DNA of 64,000 nt, taken from the NCBI GenBank assembly GCA_035550655.1, contig DASZOU010000037.1:23072-87071 (forward strand), in the 5' to 3' direction. Below the pieces are notes generated by a model. It had not been told where the DNA came from. It searched no databases and was given only the letters and a program-made list of their open reading frames with translations. How positions within the stretch are numbered: the first letter of the stretch is position 1; every line of letters begins with the position of its first letter. This stretch comes from DASZTV01 sp035550655 (GTDB taxonomy: Bacteria; Actinomycetota; Actinomycetes; JAFAQI01). The position numbers were made by a program, and so were the translations under genes. Positions 8,709 through 17,745 of this stretch are shown one piece after another.

Positions 8709-9188
8709 TCATTGGGAGTCCTCACGGCGTGGCGGCAGCACGCGGGTCTGTTCGTACGCCGTGATCAGCTCGATCCGCCGCACGTGGCGCTCAGCATCGC
8801 TGAACGGCGTGGCGATGAAAGCCTCCGCGAAGCCCACCGCGACGTCCTCGTCGTACATCCGCGCACCCAGGCTCAGCACGTTCGCGTTGTTGTGCTCCCG
8901 ACCGAGCTTCGCGGTCTCCTCGCTGAAGGCCAGCGCGCAACGCACCCCGGGCACCTTGTTCGCCGCGATCGCCTCGCCGTTTCCGGAGCCGCCGATGACG
9001 ATGCCGAGACTGCCGGGATCAGCGACCACGTTCGTACCCACGAGCAAGCAGTACGGCGGGTAGTCGTCGGAGTCTCGAAGCTCGAACGGCCCGCAGTCGA
9101 CTGCCTCGTGCCCGAGCTCGGCGAGCCGATCGATGAGGCGAGCCTTCAACGTCCAACCGGCGTGGTCGGACCCGATGTAGACGCGCAT
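8709..9188 (-). CDS. rpiB: Ribose-5-phosphate isomerase B
   Basis: This 159-residue protein fits the RpiB/LacAB family. It opens with RVYIGSDHAGWTLK (phosphate- and substrate-binding SDHAG), continues with DCGPFELRDSDDYPPY, then GIVIGGSGNGEAIAANK, where Ser replaces the Cys seen in many bacterial enzymes, as in mycobacterial RpiB. It ends with REHNNANVLSLGARM. It interconverts ribose-5-phosphate and ribulose-5-phosphate in the pentose phosphate pathway. Its ATG lies directly against the stop codon of the aldehyde dehydrogenase gene on the same strand, so the two are probably co-transcribed. Confidence 0.95.
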   Translation of the reverse strand: MRVYIGSDHAGWTLKARLIDRLAELGHEAVDCGPFELRDSDDYPPYCLLVGTNVVADPGSLGIVIGGSGNGEAIAANKVPGVRCALAFSEETAKLGREHNNANVLSLGARMYDEDVAVGFAEAFIATPFSDAERHVRRIELITAYEQTRVLPPRREDSQ

Positions 9189-10601
<1,413 letters not shown>

Positions 10602-10706
10602 GTCCCCGCCCGCCTCCCATGAGCTGTGCCGGCAGCGCCGGCGCCGATTCGATTCGCTGAGCGTATGCCGCGGGCGTGCGTAAACACAGCCGGGTACCGT
10701 CGCGAG

Positions 10707-11333
10707 GTGCCCGTGCAAGCCGTCGTCTTCGACCTCGGCGGCGTGCTCGCCGAGTTCTCCGGCGTCGCGACGATGCGCGAGCTTGCGGGCATCGACTCCG
10801 ACGACGCTCTCTGGCAGCGCTGGCTCGAGTGCGAGTGGGTCCGCCGCTTCGAGCGCGGCCACTGTTCGGCTGCCGAGTTCGCCGACGGCATGGTCGCCGA
10901 CTGGCGACTGCCGATGACCGGTGCCGAGTTCCTCGCTGCCTTCGGTGACTGGGTTCAGCACCCGTACGACGGTGCCGAGGAGCTCGTCAAGGAGACCGCA
11001 GCCATCGCGACCGTGGCGATGCTGTCGAACATGAACGCCGTCCACTGGGAGCTCGCGGTGAGCGACTGGCCGCTCGTCTCCCACTTCGAGCACGTGTTCA
11101 CGTCGTTCCAGCTCGGGCTGATCAAGCCGGACGCCGAGATCTTCACCCATGTCGTCGGCGTACTCGGCCTGGCGCCGCAGGAGGTGCTGTTCCTCGACGA
11201 CAACCAGATCAACGTCGACGGCGCTCGGGCGGCCGGGCTTCGCGCGGAGCGGGTGCGAGGCGTGGCGGAGGCGCGCGCGGCCGTGGACCGAACGCTCAGT
11301 CGAAGCTCGGGCGCTGGTCCCGGGTCCGCTTGA
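10707..11333 (+). CDS. HAD-superfamily hydrolase
   Basis: This 208-residue protein shows the HAD motifs in order: motif I VFDLGGVLAEF with a Gly in place of the second Asp, motif II AMLSNMN, motif III Lys in LIKPDAEIF, and motif IV FLDDNQINVDGA. The cap region is short and helical (WQRWLECEWVRRFERG). Family members hydrolyse phosphate esters, or more rarely haloacids or epoxides; the substrate is unknown. The GTG at 10707 has a nearby GCGAG and begins VPVQAVVFDLGG; the GTG at 10713 is an alternative. The 3' end overlaps the convergent DsbA-like gene by 38 bp. Confidence 0.85.
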   Translation: MPVQAVVFDLGGVLAEFSGVATMRELAGIDSDDALWQRWLECEWVRRFERGHCSAAEFADGMVADWRLPMTGAEFLAAFGDWVQHPYDGAEELVKETAAIATVAMLSNMNAVHWELAVSDWPLVSHFEHVFTSFQLGLIKPDAEIFTHVVGVLGLAPQEVLFLDDNQINVDGARAAGLRAERVRGVAEARAAVDRTLSRSSGAGPGSA

Positions 11334-11898
11334 TCTCGTAGAAGCCCGGCGTCTGCGCGACGAGCAGCACCCCGTCCCACAACCGGCCGGCGGCCTCATC
11401 CCGCGGCGCGGGCGTGACGACCGGTCCGAAGAAGGCCGTTCCGCCGACCCGGATGATCGGCGTGCCGACGTCCTGGCCGACGAGCGACATCCCCTCGTCG
11501 TGCGACGCGCGTACCGCATCGTCGTAAGACGGGTCGTCCATCGCATCGACGAGCTCGGCCGGCAGGCCGGCCTCGGCGACCGCCGCAGCGATTGTCGGGC
11601 GATCCTTCGGCAGCTTCTCCGGGTGGAACCGCCTCCCGAGCGCCGTGTAGAGCGGGCCCACAGCGTCGGGGCCGAGTGACTGCTCGGCCGCAACGCACAC
11701 GCGCATCGGTCCCCAGCCGAGGGCAATCCGCTCGATGTAGTCCGCCGGGAGGTCGCGGCCCTCATTGAGGATCGCCAGGCTCATCGGCCGCCAGCGCACC
11801 CTGACGTCACGGACCTGCTCCACCTCGAGCATCCAGCGCGAGGTCAGCCACGCCCACGGGCACAGCGTGTCGAACCAGAAATCTGCGATCGTTGCCAT
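11296..11898 (-). CDS. DsbA-family protein, homologue of mycothiol-dependent nitroreductase Rv2466c
   Basis: A 200-residue thioredoxin-fold protein resembling Mycobacterium tuberculosis Rv2466c over its length: ADFWFDTLCPWAWLTSRWML, PMSLAILNEGRDLP, VGQDVGTPIIRVGGTAFFGPV, FYEIKRTR. Rv2466c uses a CPWC active site with mycothiol. Here the motif is CPWA, so the resolving cysteine is replaced by Ala and only a monothiol mechanism is possible. The likely role is mycothiol-linked reduction or isomerisation. ATG 11898 is preferred over the GTG at 11916 because it starts MATIADFWFD, matching the family N-terminus, and has AGGG upstream. Confidence 0.85.
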   Translation of the reverse strand: MATIADFWFDTLCPWAWLTSRWMLEVEQVRDVRVRWRPMSLAILNEGRDLPADYIERIALGWGPMRVCVAAEQSLGPDAVGPLYTALGRRFHPEKLPKDRPTIAAAVAEAGLPAELVDAMDDPSYDDAVRASHDEGMSLVGQDVGTPIIRVGGTAFFGPVVTPAPRDEAAGRLWDGVLLVAQTPGFYEIKRTRDQRPSFD

Positions 11899-11959
11899 TG
11901 CAAGAACCCTATCCACGGCGCCGGATCCAGGACGCCGGCGCCGTGGCAGACTCGGCGCC

Positions 11960-14521
11960 GTGACCGCCGAGAACCTGACCCTCGTCGAAGCGGAGGAGCG
12001 GCGGCGGTTGCTCGACGTCGCGCTCTACGACGTCCAGCTCGACCTCACGACCGCGCTGTCCGAGCCGCGCCGGTTCCGCTCGACCACATCCGTGACGTTC
12101 AGCTGCATCGAGCCAGGCGCAACCGCCCACCTGGACATCACTGCGGACCTCGTCGAGTCCGCGACGCTCAACGGAACCCCGATCGACGTCGAGCGGGCAT
12201 TCAACGGGCAGCGGCTCATGCTGCCTCCGCTGGCGGCGGCCAACGAGCTCACCGTGGTGGCCCAGTGCGTCTACTCGCGCAGCGGCGAGGGACTGCACCG
12301 CTTCGTCGACCCCGTCGACGGCGAGGTCTACCTCTACACGCAGTTCGAGACCTTCGACGCGCACCGCATGTTCGCGTGCTTCGACCAGCCCGACCTGAAG
12401 GCCGTCTTCCGGATCATGGCCGACGCCCCCGATCACTGGCGGGTGCTGTCCAACATGCCGTCAAGCGTCGAAGGCGGCCGGCACATGTTCGAGCCGACCC
12501 CTCGGCAGTCGACGTACATCACTGCCCTCGTGGCCGGACCGTACGAAGGGACCACCGCTACGCATGACGGGATCGATCTCGGCGTGTACTGCCGACGGTC
12601 GCTGCTCGAGCATCTCGACGCCGGGGACATCCTCGAGGTGACCCGGCAGGGCTTCGACGCCTTCCACGCGCTGTTCGAGACGCGCTACGCCTGGCCGAAG
12701 TACGACCAGGTGTTCGTGCCCGAGTTCAACATGGGCGCGATGGAGAACGCGGGCTGCGTGACCTTCACCGAGGACTACATCTTCCGGTCACGCACCACGG
12801 ACTACTCCTACGAGCGCCGGGCCGTCACCGTCCTGCACGAGATGGCGCACATGTGGTTCGGCGACCTCGTGACGATGAAGTGGTGGGACGACCTCTGGCT
12901 CAACGAGTCCTTCGCCGAGTTCGTCTCGACCCACGTCACGGCGGGACACACCCGCTGGCCCGACGTCTGGACCTCGTTCTGCAACGCCGAGAAGACCTGG
13001 GCCTACCGGCAGGACCAGCTCGCGACCACACACCCGATCGCCGCGGACATCCCCGACATCGAGGCGGTCACCACCAACTTCGACGGAATCACCTACGCCA
13101 AGGGCGCCTCGGTGCTGAAGCTGCTCGCCCACTGGGTCGGCGAGGACGCGTTCTTCTCGGCCACGCGCAGCTACTTCGCCAAGCACGCCCACTCGAACAC
13201 GACCATGCAGGACCTGCTCGACGCACTCGAGGCGGCGAGCGGCCGCGATCTGTCGGCGTGGACCCAGCAGTGGATCCAGACGGCGGGCGTCAACACGTTG
13301 CGCGCCGAGTTCGAAACCGACGCGGAGGACTGCTTCACCTCGTTCGCTGTTCGCCAGACTGCGCCCGCCGAGCACCCGACCTTGCGGATGCACCGACTGC
13401 GGATCGGCCTGTACGACGAGGGAGCCGACGGGCTGCGCCGGCAACGCCAGCTGGAGATCGACGTCGCCGGCGAGCGCACCGAGGTGCCTGACCTCATCGG
13501 CGTGGAGCGGCCCGACCTCGTACTGCTCAATGACGACGACCTGACGTACGCCAAGATCCGGCTCGACGACCGGTCGTGGCACACGCTCGTCACGTCGATC
13601 GGCCGGCTCACCGATCCGCTGGCTCGCACGCTGTGCTGGACCGCAGCCTGGGACATGACCCGCGATGCCGAGGTGAGCGCGGGCGACTACCTCGACCTGG
13701 TCATCGCCGGCGTCGGCCAGGAGACCGAGGTCGGGACCGTCCAGACCTTGCTGCGGCTCGCCGCGCAGGCGATCGACCCGTACGGCGATCCCGCTCGCAG
13801 CACGGAGCGCCGCACCCGGCTTGCGGCACGTGCCTTCGAGCTGCTCGACGCGAACCCGCCGGGCAGCGACCTGCAGCTCGCCTTCACCCGGGCCGCGGCC
13901 GCCAACGCGACATCACCGGACCAGCTCGACCGGGTCGCGGCGCTGCTCGAGGGCAAGGAGCAGGTCGACGGGCTGGTGGTCGACACCGAGCTGCGCTGGC
14001 TGTTGCTGCACCGCCTGGTGGCCACCGGCCGTGCCGATGACGCCCGCATCGACGCCGAGCTCGCCCGCGACGACACCTCGGCCGGTCGCTGCCACGCGTT
14101 GACGCTGCGCGCGGCGCGGCCGAGCGCCGCCGCGAAAGCCGAGGCATGGCGGCAGGTCGTCGAGCACGAGGAGCTTCCCAACGCCGAGCAGGAAGCAACG
14201 ATCGCCGGGTTCGTGAGCTACGAGCAGCGCGACCTGCTCGAGCCGTACGTCGACGCCTACTTCGGCGCGATCGGCGAGCTTTACCGGACCCGCTCGGCCG
14301 AGATGGCCCAGCAGCTGATCGCCGGGCTGTACCCGTACTGGGCCACCGACGTCTCCACCATCGAGCACACCGAGGCGTATCTCGCCGCCGAGGAGCCCGG
14401 CGCCGCCCTGCGCCGCATGCTCCTGGAGGGACGCGACGCTCTGGCCCGCGCGCTGCGCTCGCGCGAGCGCGACATGGCCGCCGCCACCCGCCCCCTCTTG
14501 GATGCGCCGAGCTCAACGTAA
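11960..14521 (+). CDS. pepN: Aminopeptidase N (M1 family)
   Basis: An 853-residue M1 zinc aminopeptidase. The exopeptidase motif GAMENAG is at about residue 257, the zinc site HEMAHMWFGD at about 292, and the third ligand Glu in LWLNESFAEF at about 315. The catalytic Tyr lies in the downstream ITYAKGASVL region. The C-terminal ERAP1-like helical domain is present, so it is full length. It removes N-terminal residues from peptides in the cytoplasm. GTG 11960 is the first start consistent with the family N-terminus (VTAENLTLVEAEERR). The TAA stop is followed directly by a tandem repeat element shared with the bioD 3' end. Confidence 0.95.
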   Translation: MTAENLTLVEAEERRRLLDVALYDVQLDLTTALSEPRRFRSTTSVTFSCIEPGATAHLDITADLVESATLNGTPIDVERAFNGQRLMLPPLAAANELTVVAQCVYSRSGEGLHRFVDPVDGEVYLYTQFETFDAHRMFACFDQPDLKAVFRIMADAPDHWRVLSNMPSSVEGGRHMFEPTPRQSTYITALVAGPYEGTTATHDGIDLGVYCRRSLLEHLDAGDILEVTRQGFDAFHALFETRYAWPKYDQVFVPEFNMGAMENAGCVTFTEDYIFRSRTTDYSYERRAVTVLHEMAHMWFGDLVTMKWWDDLWLNESFAEFVSTHVTAGHTRWPDVWTSFCNAEKTWAYRQDQLATTHPIAADIPDIEAVTTNFDGITYAKGASVLKLLAHWVGEDAFFSATRSYFAKHAHSNTTMQDLLDALEAASGRDLSAWTQQWIQTAGVNTLRAEFETDAEDCFTSFAVRQTAPAEHPTLRMHRLRIGLYDEGADGLRRQRQLEIDVAGERTEVPDLIGVERPDLVLLNDDDLTYAKIRLDDRSWHTLVTSIGRLTDPLARTLCWTAAWDMTRDAEVSAGDYLDLVIAGVGQETEVGTVQTLLRLAAQAIDPYGDPARSTERRTRLAARAFELLDANPPGSDLQLAFTRAAAANATSPDQLDRVAALLEGKEQVDGLVVDTELRWLLLHRLVATGRADDARIDAELARDDTSAGRCHALTLRAARPSAAAKAEAWRQVVEHEELPNAEQEATIAGFVSYEQRDLLEPYVDAYFGAIGELYRTRSAEMAQQLIAGLYPYWATDVSTIEHTEAYLAAEEPGAALRRMLLEGRDALARALRSRERDMAAATRPLLDAPSST

Positions 14522-14608
14522 GAGGCTGATCGCATGTGACATTGGTGTCGCGAATCGCGACGTCTATGTGACATGCGCGTCGTGATTCACCGCCCCTATG
14601 TGACATGC
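14520..14608. repeat. 32-bp-period repeat element, locus A (three units)
   Basis: Three copies of ATGTGACAT start at 14534, 14566 and 14598, exactly 32 bp apart. Between the first two lies GTCGCGAATCGCGAC, a 7-bp inverted repeat around one base. Between the second and third lies GTGATTCAC, a shorter version at the same position in the unit. The block AAGAGGCTGATCGCATGT (14520-14537) recurs in reverse orientation at 31161-31178. The element fills the gap between convergent pepN and the PLD gene. A same-period set occurs after bioD. It may be a bidirectional terminator, a REP-like element or a protein-binding array; the function is unknown. Confidence 0.75.
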
Positions 14609-14618
14609 GGGCGAGGCG

Positions 14619-15644
14619 TCACAGCGGCGGAGGCCAGGCGGAGCCGTCGCTCTCGTCGGAGCCGATGACGGCGGCTACTCGCTGCACCAGGCGCGGCGCG
14701 AGCAGCACCAGACCCAGCTCCCGGTCGTGAAGCAGCGAGGCGTCGCTGAGGTTCTCCGAGCCGACAAAGGCCATGCCGCCCGGCCGGCCGGCATCCACCG
14801 CGATCAGCTTCGCGTGCAGGTAGAGCGGCCGCTCGCCGTACATCACCCGGATCCGCGCCCCGACCCGGGTCAACGCCGCGAAGGCGGGCCGCCACTTGTC
14901 GGAGTAGGTCATCGCGACGCTGACCTGCACTCCCCGGCGGGCGGCGGCGAGGAGGGCGGACACCACCGCCGGGCTGGTGAGCTCCTCGCTCTCCAGCGCG
15001 ACCGAGGAGCGCGCGCGGCCGATCATCGCGAGGACGTCCGCCCACGACTGGCCCGGGCTCCACACCAGGTCGTCCGCGGGCGGGACGGCGCCCTGACCGC
15101 GCAGGTCGGCCGTGAAGACCGACTCGATCGCCGCGACGTCGACGCGATCGACGTCGACGACCGCGGCATCCCGGCTGGTCGCGTAGTAGCGCGCGGTGAG
15201 GTTGAGCGACATGATCACGGCGGTGCGGCCGTCGATGACGAATGCCTTCTCGTGGGTCGCGAAGTAGCGCGGGGACGACCACGCGACGTGCGCCCCGCGC
15301 CGTGAGAGGTAGTCGTACGCCGGCTGGTTGCGCACGCGCTCGAGCCGGCGGTCGAGGATGACCCGAACCCGCACGCCACGTCCGGCGTCGCTCGCGAGGA
15401 TCTGCTCCGCGGTCGGGTCGTCGAGCTCGTACATCGTCAGGTCCAGCGAGCGGCGAGGCGAGGACAGCAGGGCGTAGATCGGCGCCATGCCGTCGTCGGG
15501 CTCCACGATCAGCCGGTCGCCGCTCGCTGCCGGCGGTGCGACCGACGGCAGCGCGGCTGCCGGACGCCCGGTTCGACCGAGCGAGTGCCAACCCAACGCC
15601 GCGAGAACAGCCAAGGCAGCGACGACGAAGCGGGGCGATCTCAC
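14619..15644 (-). CDS. Phospholipase D-like (HKD) secreted or membrane protein
   Basis: A 341-residue protein with an N-terminal hydrophobic segment (about residues 4-18), followed by two PLD domains. The first HKD motif is HEKAFVIDGRTAVIMSLN and the second HAKLIAVDAGRPGGMAFVGSEN. Both keep His, Lys and Asp at the expected spacing, so the enzyme should be active as a phosphodiesterase or phosphatidyltransferase. It resembles cardiolipin-synthase-like exported PLD proteins. The start GTG at 15644 lies 43 bp downstream of the AI-2E transporter stop, on the same strand. Its own stop is beside the 32-bp repeat element. Confidence 0.85.
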   Translation of the reverse strand: MRSPRFVVAALAVLAALGWHSLGRTGRPAAALPSVAPPAASGDRLIVEPDDGMAPIYALLSSPRRSLDLTMYELDDPTAEQILASDAGRGVRVRVILDRRLERVRNQPAYDYLSRRGAHVAWSSPRYFATHEKAFVIDGRTAVIMSLNLTARYYATSRDAAVVDVDRVDVAAIESVFTADLRGQGAVPPADDLVWSPGQSWADVLAMIGRARSSVALESEELTSPAVVSALLAAARRGVQVSVAMTYSDKWRPAFAALTRVGARIRVMYGERPLYLHAKLIAVDAGRPGGMAFVGSENLSDASLLHDRELGLVLLAPRLVQRVAAVIGSDESDGSAWPPPL

Positions 15645-15687
15645 CGCGCCAAGGTCCGCGGCGGCTCCGACACGGCCGCCGGGGCGG

Positions 15688-16932
15688 TCAGCGGGCTGTG
15701 GACGTGCGCGGCCGTGCCGCGCCCGGTGCCTTCTTGGCGGCCTTCTTGGCGGCGCCGGCCGGCTTCGCGGCAGCGCGCTTGCGCGGTGCGGCCTTCTTTG
15801 CCGGTGGCGGCGGGTCGCCGCCGAGGCTCTCGATTGCCGGTGCCCCGGTCTCGGGTGGCAGCTGCCCGCCGGAGGCGAGGGACTTGACGACGGCGTAGCA
15901 GACGGCCACCACCGGCACGGCAAGGACAGCGCCGTAGATGCCTTCGAGCACACCGCCGCCGGCGATCGAAACGGCGACGGCGAGCGGGTGCAGCTCGACG
16001 TAGCGGCCGACGAGGAACGGCTGGAAGACGTGCGCCTCGATCTGGTTGTCGATGACGAGGATCCCGATCAGTACGACGCCGAGCACCCAGCCCTGGGTCA
16101 CGAAGGTGACGGCGACGGCGAGGCCACCGAAGAGGAAGGCCCCGATGATCGGCAGGAAGCTGCCCATGAAGACGAGCAGGGCGAGTGGCGCCACCAGCGG
16201 GACGCCCATCGCCGAGAGCGCGATCGCAACGACGACGCCGTGGAAGACCGCGATGATGAACGTCCCGTGGACGAAGCCACCGAGCCGCTGCCACGCCTGC
16301 TGTCCCGCGTCGTGAACGCGATGGCGGCTACTGGCCGGGAACAGGCCGGCGAACCAGTCCCAGATGTTGTGGCCGTCATACAGCATGAAGAAGGTCATGA
16401 AGAACCACAGGACCACCCCGGCCAGCGTCTCCGCGACAGTCGCGATGCCGGACAGCGCCCCTGACGCCACCGCGTTCCGGTGGGCGTTCAGGTAGTCCGT
16501 GATCGTCTTTTCGAGACTGGCGGTCGACGACGACTTCACGTGCAGGTCGACGGTCAGGAAGTGCCGGAACTTGGTCACGGCCGCCTGGATCTGGCTGACG
16601 AGATCGGGGTACTGGCTGACCGCTCGGTCGACGACGAAGATCGCGATGCCGCCGAACACCACCGCGGCGAGGAGCACGGTGAGCCAGGTCGCCAGCGCTC
16701 TCGGCAGGCCGCGCCGGACGAACCACATCACGATCGGATAGCCCAGCGAGGTCGCGAACAGCGCCGCGAAGAACGGCAGGACGACGAAGTAGATCCGGTC
16801 CATGAACCGGATCAGTACGACGACCCCGGCAATGACGATGAGGGTCCGCCACACCCATCCGGCGGCGTCGCGCAACAGCGGCGGCACCGGCATCGGCGAG
16901 CGGCTGCCCGCGTCGACCGGCCCGGTGCTCAC
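15688..16932 (-). CDS. AI-2E family (PerM-like) membrane transporter
   Basis: This 414-residue protein has about eight membrane segments and the family pattern: an N-terminal pair of helices, a soluble region (about 110-170), then helices with LGGFVHGTFIIAVFHGVVVAIAL and FMGSFLPIIGAFLFGGLAVAV, and VIDNQIEAHVFQPFLVGRYVELHPL near the end. Members include exporters of autoinducer-2 and Na+/H+ antiporters, so the substrate is open. The C-terminal 35 residues are a Lys/Ala/Arg-rich tail similar to histone-like tails, probably cytoplasmic and possibly nucleic-acid or lipid binding. It is probably co-transcribed with the PLD gene. Confidence 0.88.
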   Translation of the reverse strand: MSTGPVDAGSRSPMPVPPLLRDAAGWVWRTLIVIAGVVVLIRFMDRIYFVVLPFFAALFATSLGYPIVMWFVRRGLPRALATWLTVLLAAVVFGGIAIFVVDRAVSQYPDLVSQIQAAVTKFRHFLTVDLHVKSSSTASLEKTITDYLNAHRNAVASGALSGIATVAETLAGVVLWFFMTFFMLYDGHNIWDWFAGLFPASSRHRVHDAGQQAWQRLGGFVHGTFIIAVFHGVVVAIALSAMGVPLVAPLALLVFMGSFLPIIGAFLFGGLAVAVTFVTQGWVLGVVLIGILVIDNQIEAHVFQPFLVGRYVELHPLAVAVSIAGGGVLEGIYGAVLAVPVVAVCYAVVKSLASGGQLPPETGAPAIESLGGDPPPPAKKAAPRKRAAAKPAGAAKKAAKKAPGAARPRTSTAR

Positions 16933-16987
16933 GGCGTCACTTTGACATCGGCCGCGCGCGATTCGGTGGACCCGCGCCGAAGCGCGG

Positions 16988-17377
16988 CTAGCGAACGACG
17001 ATCGGGTGCCCCGCGGCTTCGGCGAGCATCCGCACCCCGGTCACGATGCCTCCGGCGAGGTCGCCGCCGGCGAAGGACGTCGTCATCGACAGCGCCGCGA
17101 GGGCGCAGGCGCGATCGGACAGGCGGCGCGCCGCCGCATCGCCGGTCACGATCTCCAGCAGCCGGTCACCGGGCGACACGACGATGAGCACCGTGTCGCT
17201 CGCCTGCGCGCCGAAGCTCGCGTGCTTCGCCTCGGCCGCATCACGAATGTCTCCTTCGACGTTGCCCACGAAGACGGAGAACCGCAGGCCGGTCTCGCTG
17301 TTCGCCAGCTCGATGACCCGTTCGATGTCGTTCTGCTGCTCGTTGGTGAAGGCTTCACCACTCGGCACTTGCGCCAC
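16988..17377 (-). CDS. DUF5130 (TPM-like) protein
   Basis: A 129-residue soluble protein of the DUF5130 family, common in Actinomycetota. Characteristic blocks are GEAFTNEQQNDIERVIELANSETGLRFSVFVG, a central VLIVVSPGDRLLEIVTGDAAARRLSDRACALA, and MTTSFAGGDLAGGIVTGVRMLAE. It resembles the TPM phosphatase-like fold, but the function is unknown. The GTG at 17377 was chosen because it gives the family N-terminus and overlaps the upstream gene by 23 bp, which implies translational coupling. Confidence 0.8.
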   Translation of the reverse strand: MAQVPSGEAFTNEQQNDIERVIELANSETGLRFSVFVGNVEGDIRDAAEAKHASFGAQASDTVLIVVSPGDRLLEIVTGDAAARRLSDRACALAALSMTTSFAGGDLAGGIVTGVRMLAEAAGHPIVVR

Positions 17378-17717
17378 CCCGTGCACTGTCCTTGGCGGCC
17401 GCGGCGCCGGCTGTCTCATCCGCCGGAGCACCGATCCACTTGGCCTCGCGGTCCCACGGCTTCCCGGGGCGGTAGCGCGGCCGGCTCAGGGTCGACGGCA
17501 GCACCGACAACGCCGCGATCACGAGAAACGCCCCGACCGGGATCACGACGTAGTACAGGATCGTGAGGCCGGCGCCCAGCGATGGGCCTGGGCGAGCTCC
17601 GTCGTCGCGGTGCAGGGCAAGCGCGGGTGCGGCTGCGGTCAGGACGGGCAGGGCCGCAGCGATGGCGATCGTGGCGAGCCGGGCGGCAGCCCGCCGGCCA
17701 GGTTGGCGGTTCCTCAC
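17355..17717 (-). CDS. Small membrane protein with signal-like N-terminus
   Basis: A 120-residue protein with a hydrophobic N-terminal segment (about 12-35, ending APALALHRDD), a second transmembrane helix (LTILYYVVIPVGAFLVIAAL, about 52-72), and a charged cytoplasmic tail (RPRYRPGKPWDREAKWIGAP). No enzyme motif is seen. Such proteins often sit upstream of DUF5130 genes in actinobacteria, and the 23-bp overlap here supports a joint role. Its function is unknown. Confidence 0.7.
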   Translation of the reverse strand: MRNRQPGRRAAARLATIAIAAALPVLTAAAPALALHRDDGARPGPSLGAGLTILYYVVIPVGAFLVIAALSVLPSTLSRPRYRPGKPWDREAKWIGAPADETAGAAAAKDSARGGASAEW

Positions 17718-17745
17718 GACGTGAAACTTATCCGACCGGCTCCCG

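Noticed and set aside
10602..11765. Upstream extension of the aldehyde dehydrogenase frame
   Set aside because: The extra 388 residues are Arg/Ser-rich, lie antisense to the HAD gene, and precede the family N-terminus; the real start is the GTG at 10601.
14534..14606. CRISPR array
   Set aside because: Only a 9-bp core is constant, with no full-length conserved repeat and no Cas genes; the 32-bp period is better described as a structured repeat.
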